Part shown: positions 9,155-17,239 of the stretch, piece by piece
Layout of the letters: every line of letters starts with the position of its first letter
Numbering within the stretch: the first letter of the stretch is position 1
DNA from: Peronospora farinosa
Lineage: Eukaryota; Oomycota; Peronosporomycetes; Peronosporales; Peronosporaceae
DNA length: 24,976 bases
Direction: 5' to 3'
Assembly (NCBI GenBank): GCA_947646735.1
Contig: CANTFK010000551.1
Location: 1-24,976 of the forward strand
Position numbers and translations under genes: made by a program
Notes under the pieces: generated by a model
Told to the model about the DNA's origin: nothing
The model's database searches: none
What the model saw: the letters and a program-made list of their open reading frames with translations, nothing else

Positions 9155-9764
9155 GCAACATGTTGCTAAGGAGGACAATGCAAGAGGTTGGCCAGGGCTC
9201 GTTCACCAAGTCCCTGCGCCATATGCTCTGCCAACTCCCTAAGATGTTGGAGGAGGTGAGGAAAATCACCTCAATCCGCGTTGAGGGACATCATCCGTGT
9301 CCACACGCACGCTCAGAGAGACGGGCCGTGGGAAGGACTACTAGTGCTACCAAGTGTAGACGGGCACTTCTTCGAAGCTGCCTTGTGCTACTAGCACACA
9401 CCTTCAAGGAGCGTGAGGAAGTGTTCAGACCGTCTTACATCCGAGTGCGAGGGTGGTTGCGTTGGTCGGTCGCTTAAAGCGCATAATCCAATCTTTTGGC
9501 GGCCGCTTAGAGCGGTACGCGCAACGAACAACTAAGGAGTACCTCACTTACGTCACACAGAAGCTTATCAAGCTTCTTGTGCGCAGCGGACAAAAGTTAG
9601 TAAATTTAAGACTGACTTATATTTAATTGATATTAAATTACATTTTAGATCAACTACTGATTGGCTAATTATGCAAAAAAGATCGGATACGCGTCTCTTT
9701 AGAAGCGTGTCCTTACGTGCGAGCTTAAAATATATTTAAGCTCGCTGATGAAGTCTGTTCGAAG
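9155..9764 (-). other. Untranslated leader of copy B
   Basis: About 600 bases between the primer site and gag. It aligns with the leader of copy C, but divergence starts abruptly upstream of about 9250, whereas the adjoining gag is the same in both. It includes the GAAGCTT-loop-AAGCTTC hairpin near 9570 and an AT-rich tract near 9600-9660. I see no gene. Confidence 0.6.
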
Positions 9765-9772
9765 CGTCGCCA
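9765..9772 (-). promoter_or_regulatory. Candidate primer binding site, copy B
   Basis: TGGCGACG follows directly on the LTR's terminal CA on the element strand, as at the other three LTRs. Eight-base complementarity to a tRNA-Ser-like 3' end is proposed from memory. Confidence 0.45.
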
Positions 9773-9958
9773 TGACACCTAGTCCCAACTGGCGTCATCT
9801 TCGTTGAATGTGAATCCATCCATGGATATCACATTCACGAGGGTGGGTCACATTGATGTGCCACACCCAAGTGGCAGGCCTAAGGTACCTCGTACCTTTT
9901 TAGGCCTGCCCGCTAAGTATTCGATACTTAACGATCCGTGTAACTTTAGCCCGTTACA
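9773..9958 (-). repeat. 5' LTR of copy B
   Basis: On the element strand it starts TGTAACGGGCTAAAG and ends GGTGTCA. The outer end at 9958 abuts unique sequence (tcattcag), so it is the true boundary of the element array. It carries TAAGTAT-cga-ATACTTA where the internal LTR has TAGGTAT-cga-ATACCTA, a paired change. No target-site duplication can be checked, because the other end of the A-B tandem is outside the window. Confidence 0.75.
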
Positions 9959-10488
9959 TCATTCAGTAAAGAAGCCTGCATAGTATAATTACTATTATGT
10001 TAACTATTATTGGAATGGATCTATGGTTGGGTACGTTTATTCTTAAAGATCGTAATGCATACTAAAATCATTTTTCATTTTGAGTCATTGAGATCAGCCT
10101 GTATTGGCTTGCTTATCTTGTGCACTTTGTGCGTTTGATACTTGACCCTTAAAGCTCCTAGCTTGTTCTTGCACTCTCTGCGTTGGTTATCTAAATCCTT
10201 AAGCTTATTGCTTGTTGACTAGAAGTCCCTCCTAAATTCCATAGAATGGGTAGACTTCGTAGTCGTTTAATTAGTTCCATAGAACTTGGTGGCATTCATC
10301 TGTCCTTTAACTAACTCTTTAAATCTTTCAGCCCTTACGGTCTTCCTCTGACTTAAGCGCTGCGTAGCTCTGTTACAGTTGCCGTATAAGGTTGGCATTT
10401 CGCTTCTAGCAGTCGAGCAGCAACATAAAACTTTCAGGAAGAGCTGCACCAGAATTCAGCATTTGTCTTAGCTAATATTTACCTCAGC
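9959..10488. other. Unique spacer upstream of the VPS9 gene
   Basis: About 530 bases without a supportable gene. It is AT-rich and free of the element repeats. A 60-codon minus-strand frame (10267-10449) has no recognisable feature. The stretch presumably holds the promoter of the plus-strand gene that follows, but I see no firm core promoter element. Confidence 0.5.
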
Positions 10489-10594
10489 ATGGCCTCGAGT
10501 ACCGCAAACAGACGCTGTTATGGACTGTCGGACTACGACGACTCTTTTTTCTCCTTTTCTGATCGAGCTGCTGAGAGCGGCGACATTATTGACA
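10489..10594 (+). other. Candidate 5' coding exon(s) of the VPS9 gene
   Basis: An ATG at 10489 opens a hydrophilic reading frame (MASSTANRRCYGLSDYDDSF) that ends at a consensus-like donor, GTGCGT, at 10595, leaving phase 1. A good acceptor (TTTCCTAG, ending 10832) precedes 10833 and restores an open frame of 26 bases, which then meets a second consensus donor, CAG/GTACGT, at 10859. An acceptor in the right phase ends at 11096 (TTTATTTATAAG). That chain would give a protein of about 665 residues whose N-terminus replaces the first 87 codons of the simple frame. Splice signals support this; transcript data would decide. Confidence 0.4.
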
Positions 10595-10835
10595 GTGCGT
10601 GTGCACATTACTATGCAATGTATCTAATTTAATAAAGGACCTGGCAATGACCACCACGTCGTCGAGTAGAACAGGCAGCTGACCCGACATTGACCATTGA
10701 AGTAGTGCAACTCATAACGACAGCTTATTTAATAACGACAAAGTCATAGACAAAAGCTGACTTTTTCTCACCTGCCTAAGTTCGTTTTGCACAAAACGTT
10801 ATTACTTTTTTAGCGTTTTTACTATTTCCTAGGCT

Positions 10836-12962
10836 ATGCCAATGCACGGAGCACTCAGGTACGTCTTCCCCACTGGAAATCTCTTCATCGTGACGCGTCT
10901 TACACCACTTGTTACCTCTGTAATATCATTTACTACCAGTGCTTATCTCCGTAACACGGCTGGTTCCTTCTCTGACCCTTGGCACAGTCATAGCTTCTCA
11001 CCCGTGCCGCTCCATCTACTATCAACTGTAGACCGTAGTCTGCTCTTCTATCGAGTCTGTTTACTTTGTCACGATCGTCTTTTGTTTATTTATAAGACCA
11101 GTCCCTCTAGAAGACGGAAACTCACTGCTTTTGGAGCTTCTTTTGTACTTCCTAAAGTATCAAATTGTGGAATTTGTCAGTGTTTAAACTGTGGCGATTT
11201 CATACACAGAGAATGCGCCAGTTTCTCGCACTCTCATCGCAATTGTAGAGGCCACAAAACTCTCATGCCAATGTGTTGTCAAGCTCTGCCATCGAACGAT
11301 GCATTGCTGTCATTACCTCTTGAGGAAATACCGAGAAATACGGAGCTCAAGATTGAAAAAAAATATGTTGGAGCAAAAACAGAGACATTCACATTGGCTA
11401 CGCTAATTGAGGAACTAAACAGTAGCAGTGTCGCTGATGTTGGAGCTAGTTCTGTAGCATTCGTAAATCAAGGAGCAACGCAAAAGCAACAGGAATTACA
11501 GACAGCGTCAAAGTTTGTGAAAAGGCTGGCTCCGTTACTAGCTGCTGGTGGCGTGGTTGGGGCTATTGCTATGGGTCCTGCGGCAGGAGTTATGGCTGGA
11601 TTGAATATGCTGCTTGCAAGTGTAGGTACAGAAACGATGATGGCGGGGATTGGACTTACGGCAAGTGCAGCGGCAGCAGCTACTGTTACGCATCAGAACA
11701 AAGTGAAGACATCACAGCGCAGAAGAGAAAGGCTAAGGAAGGGCGAGTGGGCGATGGAGATCTGCTGGAATTGTAAGAAAAACTATACCAGCGCGCCGTC
11801 GGACGAAGCTTGTCGGAAGGATGCCGAGTTCCTTCGCCGATTTCAGTCATCCAATTCTCAACATTGCCAAGTGGATCGCTGTGACAAGAGCGAGGATGCT
11901 TCCATGAATGCTTTATCAAGTGACGAAGGAATTGTGGTGTTAATGGATACCATACCAGATGATGATGAAGTGTACCGTTTCCTATTTAGCATTTTTGCTT
12001 CACCCGGTGAACTTCTTGGGCAAATGAATGTTCAACTCTGTGAGGCTTTTCGTAAGCGCTTTACTGATAGACATCGAAAGAAACTGAGGCGACGAAGCTT
12101 TACTGGAAAAGCAAGCTCTGACAAAACAGTTGGAGCTCGTACATTGGCAAAAGATACTCTCCACGATACCAAAATGTACATCGCGCACGTGCTGGGCGCG
12201 ACATTACAGTGCTTTCCAAGTTTGGCAAGCACCATTCAATCCGTAAGCAGCTGCACCCTTGCTGTCGAGCGTATCATTTACGACGACGTCCATGCAATGG
12301 TGTTTAGCGAGTTTCAGCATGCGTTCAAGGATGCAGAGACTGCGTTTGCTAACAACCTGAGGGATATTCGACGTGAGCAAAAGTATCACTCGTCCGCACT
12401 ACTCCAACAACGATTTCAGAATCAAGGTGGTAATAGTAGCTATTCTCAACACACTATGCTGGCGGAAGATCTACAGAAAGCCGAAACGAAAATGGTTGCC
12501 ATGATGCAAGAGACGTCTTCTCCGTTGTTAAAGTTGGTGCTTCTCTGCGATGCTTTCCGGAGTATTTGCTGTTTCGCCGAAAAGCTACACCAGTCAGCGT
12601 CTAACACAGACATGTTGATTCCCATCTTATGCGCGTTCCTGGTTCAATCTCCGCGGGTGTGTCGTACCGATACGGATTTGGTGGCTGAAATTGCTTTCAT
12701 ATCGTTTTTTACGAATGGAGGGGGTAAAGGTGTCGAGGGTTATGTCCTGACCACGTTCCAAGCGGCCATCCAGGTAATCGCAGCTGTTGATCTGCCAAGT
12801 GGGCATGCGGTGGAGCTGGAACTATGTTTTAATGGAGACAAAAGTGAAGCAGTTGACGAAACAAAAGACGACGAGGACGAGTTCTTTGATGCAGTGTCTA
12901 GAAGCTCAACTGCAGAGCTGAGTGTTCCTGATCTAATAGGTTGCACGCACGAACAGGCATAG
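10836..12962 (+). CDS. C1-like zinc motif and VPS9-domain protein, putative Rab5-family GEF
   Basis: A 708-codon open frame on unique sequence. The C-terminal part (about 478-650) fits a VPS9 domain: a helical lead (VERIIYDDVHAMVFSEF), then NTDMLIPILCAFLVQ with the family's Asp (D592), and EGYVLTTFQAAIQVIAAVDL with the conserved Tyr (Y636). VPS9 domains catalyse GDP/GTP exchange on Rab5-type GTPases of early endosomes. Near residue 116 is CLNCGDFIHREC (C-x2-C-x4-H-x2-C), like the second half of a C1 zinc finger. A possible first-half CLLC is much too far upstream. Residues about 231-285 are Gly/Ala-rich and hydrophobic, perhaps a membrane hairpin. The acidic end is DDEDEFFDAVSRSS. The first about 87 codons look non-coding in style and may be intron, so the true start is probably upstream at 10489. 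The frame is intact, unlike everything around it. Confidence 0.8.
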   Translation: MPMHGALRYVFPTGNLFIVTRLTPLVTSVISFTTSAYLRNTAGSFSDPWHSHSFSPVPLHLLSTVDRSLLFYRVCLLCHDRLLFIYKTSPSRRRKLTAFGASFVLPKVSNCGICQCLNCGDFIHRECASFSHSHRNCRGHKTLMPMCCQALPSNDALLSLPLEEIPRNTELKIEKKYVGAKTETFTLATLIEELNSSSVADVGASSVAFVNQGATQKQQELQTASKFVKRLAPLLAAGGVVGAIAMGPAAGVMAGLNMLLASVGTETMMAGIGLTASAAAAATVTHQNKVKTSQRRRERLRKGEWAMEICWNCKKNYTSAPSDEACRKDAEFLRRFQSSNSQHCQVDRCDKSEDASMNALSSDEGIVVLMDTIPDDDEVYRFLFSIFASPGELLGQMNVQLCEAFRKRFTDRHRKKLRRRSFTGKASSDKTVGARTLAKDTLHDTKMYIAHVLGATLQCFPSLASTIQSVSSCTLAVERIIYDDVHAMVFSEFQHAFKDAETAFANNLRDIRREQKYHSSALLQQRFQNQGGNSSYSQHTMLAEDLQKAETKMVAMMQETSSPLLKLVLLCDAFRSICCFAEKLHQSASNTDMLIPILCAFLVQSPRVCRTDTDLVAEIAFISFFTNGGGKGVEGYVLTTFQAAIQVIAAVDLPSGHAVELELCFNGDKSEAVDETKDDEDEFFDAVSRSSTAELSVPDLIGCTHEQA

Positions 12963-13206
12963 AAGCTGGACGTTGTGAATACTATCAAACTGGATCCAAT
13001 AGGAATGATAAAGAAACCTGCAATATTTTAACTTAATAGTTCACTTGAAATCATGTTAACGGCCGTCATGTGCTCGAACAACAGGCTCAAAAATTTAGAA
13101 CCAGCGAGATATCGGCTATATGTCGAGCTAAACTCGTCAAACTCTTTTTTCGGACACCACGATTTTTCGTGACGGGTGGTGGAGCTAGCAGACAAGAAAC
13201 AGCGGC
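12963..13206. other. 3' flank of the VPS9 gene
   Basis: About 240 AT-rich bases after the TAG. There is no canonical AATAAA and no recognisable gene. A plus-strand frame starts at 13070 but shows no domain. Confidence 0.4.
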
Positions 13207-13458
13207 TTGCAACACCTTTGCATACAACAGGGAAGTCTGTTTCTGCAATTGTTTCACCTTCTCGCCGGTCGTAAAGAGCACCACTTCAACAATGACATGC
13301 TAGCCGCGTGCAAAGTAGGCGAGGGTCTCGGAGTTGTCCTACCTAAACGCATCGCTGACACCGTCCAGAACTCTGCTGTATTAAACACTTTGTGTCAGCT
13401 TCCAACGATCGATGAGTCGATTGATTTTTTGATCAAGTGCTTGTCTAAAGCGAGTTAA
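13207..13458 (+). pseudogene. Possible coding fragment, unknown
   Basis: A plus-strand frame with protein-like composition: FLQLFHLLAGRKEHHFNND, then VGEGLGVVLPKRIADTVQNS and LPTIDESIDFLIKCLSKAS, closing with TAA at 13456-13458. It looks like helical segments of a C-terminal exon. I cannot recognise a family. The opposite strand of 13381-13458 also reads as a helical peptide (QSDLTRFRQALDQKINRLI), so only one of the two can be meaningful. It may be a remnant of a gene that followed the VPS9 gene. Confidence 0.3.
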
Positions 13459-13495
13459 GTCGCTCTGAAGACTCGTCACTGTGATGGTAGCTAGT

Positions 13496-14285
13496 TTACA
13501 ACCTTTTATGAGCAAGCGAAAACGATTCGTAGTAGAAGCGTAAGTACAAGATAGAATGCTGTATTTTCGTACGATGTATACTAGCTGCATAACCAACACA
13601 CTTCTGTCTTTTTCTATCTTGCGCTTCTAAGAATGATTTCAGAAGCAACGAACATATCCATAACTACTTACCGTTCCACACCGTATTAATTGAGGCGCAC
13701 TTGACCACATGTGTAAGCTGCTCCCACGTGATCAGGTCCTGAGACTCACCTTGCTCGGAAGTGTTGAATTCGAGTGCATGCCTGTCCGCTTTCAAGAGAG
13801 TGGGTCCCGTAGGTGACTTTCACATTCGTACTGTTCAGTGTGTCGGCACTAGGAGGAACCTGTATCTTCAATCCTCCGTGGCTCGACACCGACACAGCCC
13901 TGAGGTCCAATGTCATATTACGGCTGTTGAAAAACACGACAGCAACCTGCCAGGCGTGACGGACACCAGTCGTACACTAGAATGTTTGTCTTTTGAGAAG
14001 TAGAGTGTGTACGCTATAGCCCGGTCATATCCCTTACAGCCACCGTATGTTCCGGTAGACTTACGAATAGAGCTGGTCTGACCTTCTTCGGTCACTGCGG
14101 GAAATGGGTGACATCCAATTAAAAAATGAAGACGAGGTTTTATAGTTGACGGCAGCCTCGGAGGGTATCCAACTTGGCTTTAGACTCGCCAAACGGTCTT
14201 ACTCTGCTGTGATCGATCCTTGTTTCGTCTTTCCACTTGCGCACTTTAGCGTAAATTCACAAATAATTATGGGCATCGAGTCCAT
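13496..14285 (-). pseudogene. Putative spliced minus-strand gene or gene relic, unknown
   Basis: Reading leftward: an ATG at 14285 opens MDSMPIIICEFTLKCASGK and reaches donor GTAAGA (14202-14197, phase 2). Acceptor CCCGCAG (ending 14095) leads to a short exon, then donor GTAAGT (14064-14059). Acceptor CAACAG (ending 13924) restores the phase into NMTLDLRAVSVSSHGGLKIQ. The protein-like reading continues in the next frame (GPTLLKADRHALEFNTSEQG, then LITWEQLTHVVKCASINTVW) to donor GTAAGT at 13671. A 45-base intron ends TTCTTAG at 13627, and the last exon (EAQDRKRQKCVGYAASIHRT) ends at TAA 13496-13498. The frame change near 13819 means either a missed intron, an error or decay. I recognise no family. 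Confidence 0.35.
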
Positions 14286-14756
14286 TCATATGCTTGGCCA
14301 ATTAATGGATGTCGATATGGATCGAAATACTTGAGGAATTAAGGTAATAGCGAACTTGTCTTTCAACAAAGTGAATGCGATCAATGCTTTCTTCTAGCGA
14401 GTCCGACCTTCTAAATTGCGTTCACTCTTCAGGCGGAATGAAACACATCGCCCACCCCCGATCTCGAGTCTGGATCATTATCATATTTTCTTGAAAGTGG
14501 CGATCCTCACCATCTCTTACAGTAGAGGTCTATGCATTCACGTTCCTAGCGAGCGATCTCGTTGAATCTCGCTTCCCGTAAGTCATAGAGCACTGATACA
14601 TAAATTGCAAAATAATGAATTAATCGACCGCTAATTCAAGCTTTTTAGAAACGACTGCATTTTCTGAGGAAACGGATAACATTGCAGCGCTCCTAAATCT
14701 TTTATATAAGACCCCAACCTGCATGTGAAATCTGATAAACTAGGTAATCCACCTTA
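14286..14756. other. Unique spacer before the LTR-like repeats
   Basis: About 470 AT-rich bases. I see no gene, RNA gene or repeat in it. Confidence 0.5.
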
Positions 14757-14952
14757 TGTAACGGGTCGATAGTTACACGAATACTTTACTTACTGTATAT
14801 GATACTTAACCGAGAGGTCTAAAAGGATACGTGGGACCTTAAACCTCCCACTTGGGTGCGGCACATAAATGTGACCCACCCTCGTGAATGTGATACCCAT
14901 GGTGATAAAAAGGCCGTGTGTGACAGTTGTGCAGGTTTCTAAGATCCAAGTG
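14757..14952 (+). repeat. Truncated LTR-like unit 1 (diverged)
   Basis: It starts TGTAACGGG like a full LTR and follows the LTR to about CCATGG, then switches to a roughly 55-base extension (through GTGTGTGACAGTTGT to GATCCAAGTG) absent from the four other LTRs. Unit length is 196. It is clearly more diverged than unit 2. Its first hairpin region has changed on both arms (GGTCTAA against TTAAACC, where the LTR has GGCCTAA/TTAGGCC). Confidence 0.8.
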
Positions 14953-15141
14953 TGTAACGGGTTAAATTTTACACGAATTGTTAAGTATCGAATACTAAAC
15001 AGGCAGGCCTAAAAAGGCACGAGGTACCTAAGGCCTGCCACTTTGGTGCGGCACATCAATGTGACCCACCCTCGTGAATGTGATATCCATGGTGTTAAAA
15101 AGACCGTGTGTGACAGTTGTCAAGTTTCTAAGATCCAAGTG
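14953..15141 (+). repeat. Truncated LTR-like unit 2
   Basis: A 189-base tandem neighbour of unit 1 with the same extension after CCATGG, running directly into the TGTAACGGG of copy C's 5' LTR. It shares with that LTR the block AAATTTTACACGAATTG, which the other three full LTRs lack. This suggests that copy C's LTR start was copied from this unit or the reverse. Confidence 0.85.
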
Positions 15142-15328
15142 TGTAACGGGCTAAATTTTACACGAATTGTTAAGTATCGAATACTTAGCGGGCAGGCCTA
15201 AAAAGGTACGAGGTACCTTAGGCCTGCCAGTTGGGTGTGGCACATCAATGCGACCCACCCTCGTGAATGTGATATCCATGGATGGATTCACATTCAACGG
15301 CGATGACGCCAGTTGGGACTAGGCGTCA
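15142..15328 (+). repeat. 5' LTR of copy C
   Basis: 187 bases, TGTAACGGGCTAAAT to GGCGTCA. The first part matches the upstream truncated units, and the part after CCATGG matches the LTRs of A, B and D, so it looks chimeric. It contains inverted repeats at 15171-15187, 15191-15228, 15265-15295 and 15303-15329. Confidence 0.7.
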
Positions 15329-15538
15329 TGGCGACGCTTCGAACAGACTTCATCATCGAGCTCAAATATATTTTAAGCTCGCACGTAAGGACACGCTTCT
15401 AAAGAGACGCGTATCCGATCTTTGCATAATTAGCCCATCAGTAGTTAATCTTATATATAGTTTAAAATCTATTAAATATAAGTCAGTCTTGAATTTACTA
15501 ACTATTGCCCACTGCGCACGAGAAGCTTGATAAGCTTC
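15171..15538 (+). repeat. Chain of hairpins across LTR and leader, copy C
   Basis: Successive inverted repeats: TAAGTAT/ATACTTA with loop CGA (15171-15187). GGCAGGCCTAA/TTAGGCCTGCC enclosing GGTAC/GTACC (15191-15228). GAATGTGA/TCACATTC (15265-15295). ATGACGCC/GGCGTCAT (15303-15329). An AT-rich near-palindrome flanked by CGAGCT/AGCTCG (about 15357-15381). GAAGCTT/AAGCTTC with loop GAT (15522-15538). The pattern recurs in all four copies except where deleted in D. Such structure could act in RNA folding, packaging or reverse transcription, or at the DNA level. Confidence 0.7.
15329..15336 (+). promoter_or_regulatory. Candidate primer binding site, copy C
   Basis: TGGCGACG directly after the LTR's terminal CA. 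The match to a tRNA-Ser-type 3' end covers eight bases and is proposed from memory. Confidence 0.45.
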
Positions 15539-15945
15539 GGTGTGACGTAAGTGAGGTACTCCTTAGTTGTTCGTTGCGCGGTCCGCTCAAAGCGGCCGGC
15601 AAAAGATTGGTTCTGCGACAAAAGCGACCGACCAACGCAACCACCCTCACACTCGGATGTAAGACGGTCTGACCGCTTCCTCGCGCTGAAGGAAGGTGTG
15701 TTCTTGCATAGTACGTGGCAGATACGTAGAAGTGCCCGTCTACACTTGGTAGCACTAGTAGTCCTTCCCACGGCCCGTCTCTCTGAGCGTGCGTGTGGAC
15801 ATGGATGTCCCTCAACGCGGATTGAGGTGATTTTCCTCACCTCTCCCAACATCTTAGGGAGTTGGCAGAGCATATGGCGCAGGGACTTGGTGAACGAGCC
15901 CTGGCCAACCTCTTGCATTGTCCTCCTTAGCAACATGTTGCTCAG
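15337..15945 (+). other. Untranslated leader of copy C
   Basis: About 600 bases with an AT-rich tract (15440-15480) and inverted repeats. Open frames in it are short and lack protein-like features. It is almost the same as the leader of copy D apart from a 41-base segment (around 15528-15568) that D lacks. Confidence 0.6.
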
Positions 15946-16790
15946 ATGGAGCAATTTGAGGCGTTTGTGCTCAGAAAGCGTAGAAACGCGTCCGAGGTAC
16001 CAGCAAAGCTACGGCTGAGTCCATCAGTAAGACTCAGGATGAGCTTTTGCGTGAGCAAGCTCGGAAGGATGCGCTCAACAGAACTGTTGAGACGATCTCG
16101 GCCCGGCCTGTTCAACCGAGGCCCATTCGGATGGACCTTCCGAAGTTTGATGGGACTGCCCCGCATACATTTGTCTACTGGCTTTTAGCCGTGGAGAAAT
16201 GCGGTATGGCGCATTTCATCGAAGACGACACCAGAATGGTGTCGTATGCCATGTCAAATTTGCGTGGCAAAGCGTCAGAGTGGGCATACTCTGCGCTGTT
16301 GGCTAATGCTGATGCATTTCCATCATGAAGTCAAAGATTCGTGTCATGTATCAGCCGCCTCACAATGAAGTATTACTTCAGGCGCGCTTCTTTTGGAGCA
16401 CGACAGGCGAAATGATCTCTTTAAGAGTATGTGCAGGAAATGAGTTCGCTGTCTGCTTCCATTAATGGGGAACCGATACCGAAATGTATTAAGGTGACCA
16501 CGTTCATGAATGGACTTAGGCACGGCCCATCGCGTCAGGCCCTTTTTAGAAAGGTGCAAAAGACGATGGAGGAGGCAATTGAAATTGTAATGGTTGAGGA
16601 TCAATCCTACAACAGCGGCTCGGCGACAACTTCTTATAAGCCGTCAGCCGAGAGGTCAGATGCTAATTCAATGGAGTTAGGAAATGCGGACGTGGTCTGC
16701 TACAAGTGCGGCACTATAGGCCATATGATGGCTCGCTGCTATGCCGAACTTTCTGATGGGTCTAAGGCAGCCAGCAAGAAGGCTCCCTAA
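15946..16790 (+). pseudogene. Gag, copy C
   Basis: Same structure and lesions as gag of copy B. MEQFEAFVLRKRR starts at 15946. There is a frame change near 16008, then the capsid-like part (16047-16328) ending FPS-stop. A region in shifted frames follows (KIRVMYQPPHNEVLL), then the C-terminal 119 residues (16431-16790) with the CCHC knuckle CYKCGTIGHMMARC at 16698-16739. Gag would form the particle and bind element RNA through the knuckle. Confidence 0.87.
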
Positions 16791-17193
16791 CCGAAGGGAG
16801 GTGCGAAAAATCATCGTGCACCGAGCATGGGTTCAGCACCTGCCCAAGATGGGTCGGGAAATGTGGGAGCTCAGTAGGGACATGATGTCTTCTACTGTCG
16901 CGAATTCTGAAGCTACCCCTATGTTCATAGTTATCGAACAAATGGGTAGCATAGTCCCTGAGGTTCCGAAAGGTCGGACCTCAACCCTTTTGGTCTATAG
17001 CGCTCGAGTACGAGGCTATGACCAAGTGATGACCCTTCTCGTTGATTCGGGTGCATCACAGAATTTTGTGAGACTCGCAGCTTTAAAAAAGAGTCTGGCG
17101 AGTTATGAGTCGCTTTGCCAGGATTGCAAGCGAGAAGAGGAGACCGTTCGTTTAGCGAACGGCTCTCTCGTAAAATCAGGGAGTTCAAGTTGA
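16741..17193 (+). CDS. Aspartic protease N-terminal part, copy C (fragment)
   Basis: A 150-residue frame overlapping the end of gag by about 50 bases in a different frame. The catalytic DSG lies at residues 102-104, in LLVDSGASQNFVRLAALKKS. The gag-proximal about 45 residues are probably a shadow of the Gag tail, which in the gag frame reads PKGGAKNHRAPSMGSAPAQ after one stop. The C-terminal half of the protease follows in another frame. Confidence 0.8.
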   Translation: MPNFLMGLRQPARRLPNRREVRKIIVHRAWVQHLPKMGREMWELSRDMMSSTVANSEATPMFIVIEQMGSIVPEVPKGRTSTLLVYSARVRGYDQVMTLLVDSGASQNFVRLAALKKSLASYESLCQDCKREEETVRLANGSLVKSGSSS

Positions 17194-17239
17194 ACTCTCC
17201 TTCGGCTTTAGTGACTTCTCTTGTAAAGAAAAGTTCACA

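Larger units (their letters stand above)
3171..9958 (-). mobile_element. Ty3/gypsy LTR retrotransposon copy B, complete in extent
   Basis: About 6.8 kb between the LTRs at 9773-9958 (5') and 3171-3356 (3'). Domain order on the minus strand is gag, protease, linker, RT, RNase H, integrase, and a tail with the GPF motif. RT before RNase H and integrase last is the Ty3/gypsy order. There are many frameshifts, but copy B has the best RT N-terminus (one 236-residue frame). Its two LTRs differ at 13 of 186 positions. That means either an old insertion or, more likely given the tandem, an element assembled by recombination from two parents. Confidence 0.93.

Noticed and set aside
10267..10449. 60-codon minus-strand frame upstream of the VPS9 gene
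   Set aside because: Short, no domain, no splice or start context; may occur by chance.
10836..11100. Secretion signal or RxLR-type effector at the start of the central gene
   Set aside because: The N-terminal hydrophobic stretch is probably translated intron, there is no RxLR-EER pattern, and the C-terminal VPS9 domain points to a cytoplasmic role.
12740..12988. 82-codon minus-strand frame at the end of the VPS9 gene
   Set aside because: The Ser-rich reading mirrors the acidic C-terminus (GAC/GAA codons) of the sense gene.
14146..14334. 62-codon plus-strand frame
   Set aside because: Non-ATG start, no motif, and overlaps the better minus-strand reading with splice sites.
14757..15141. CRISPR-like array
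   Set aside because: Only two long units without spacers; they are LTR derivatives in a eukaryotic setting.
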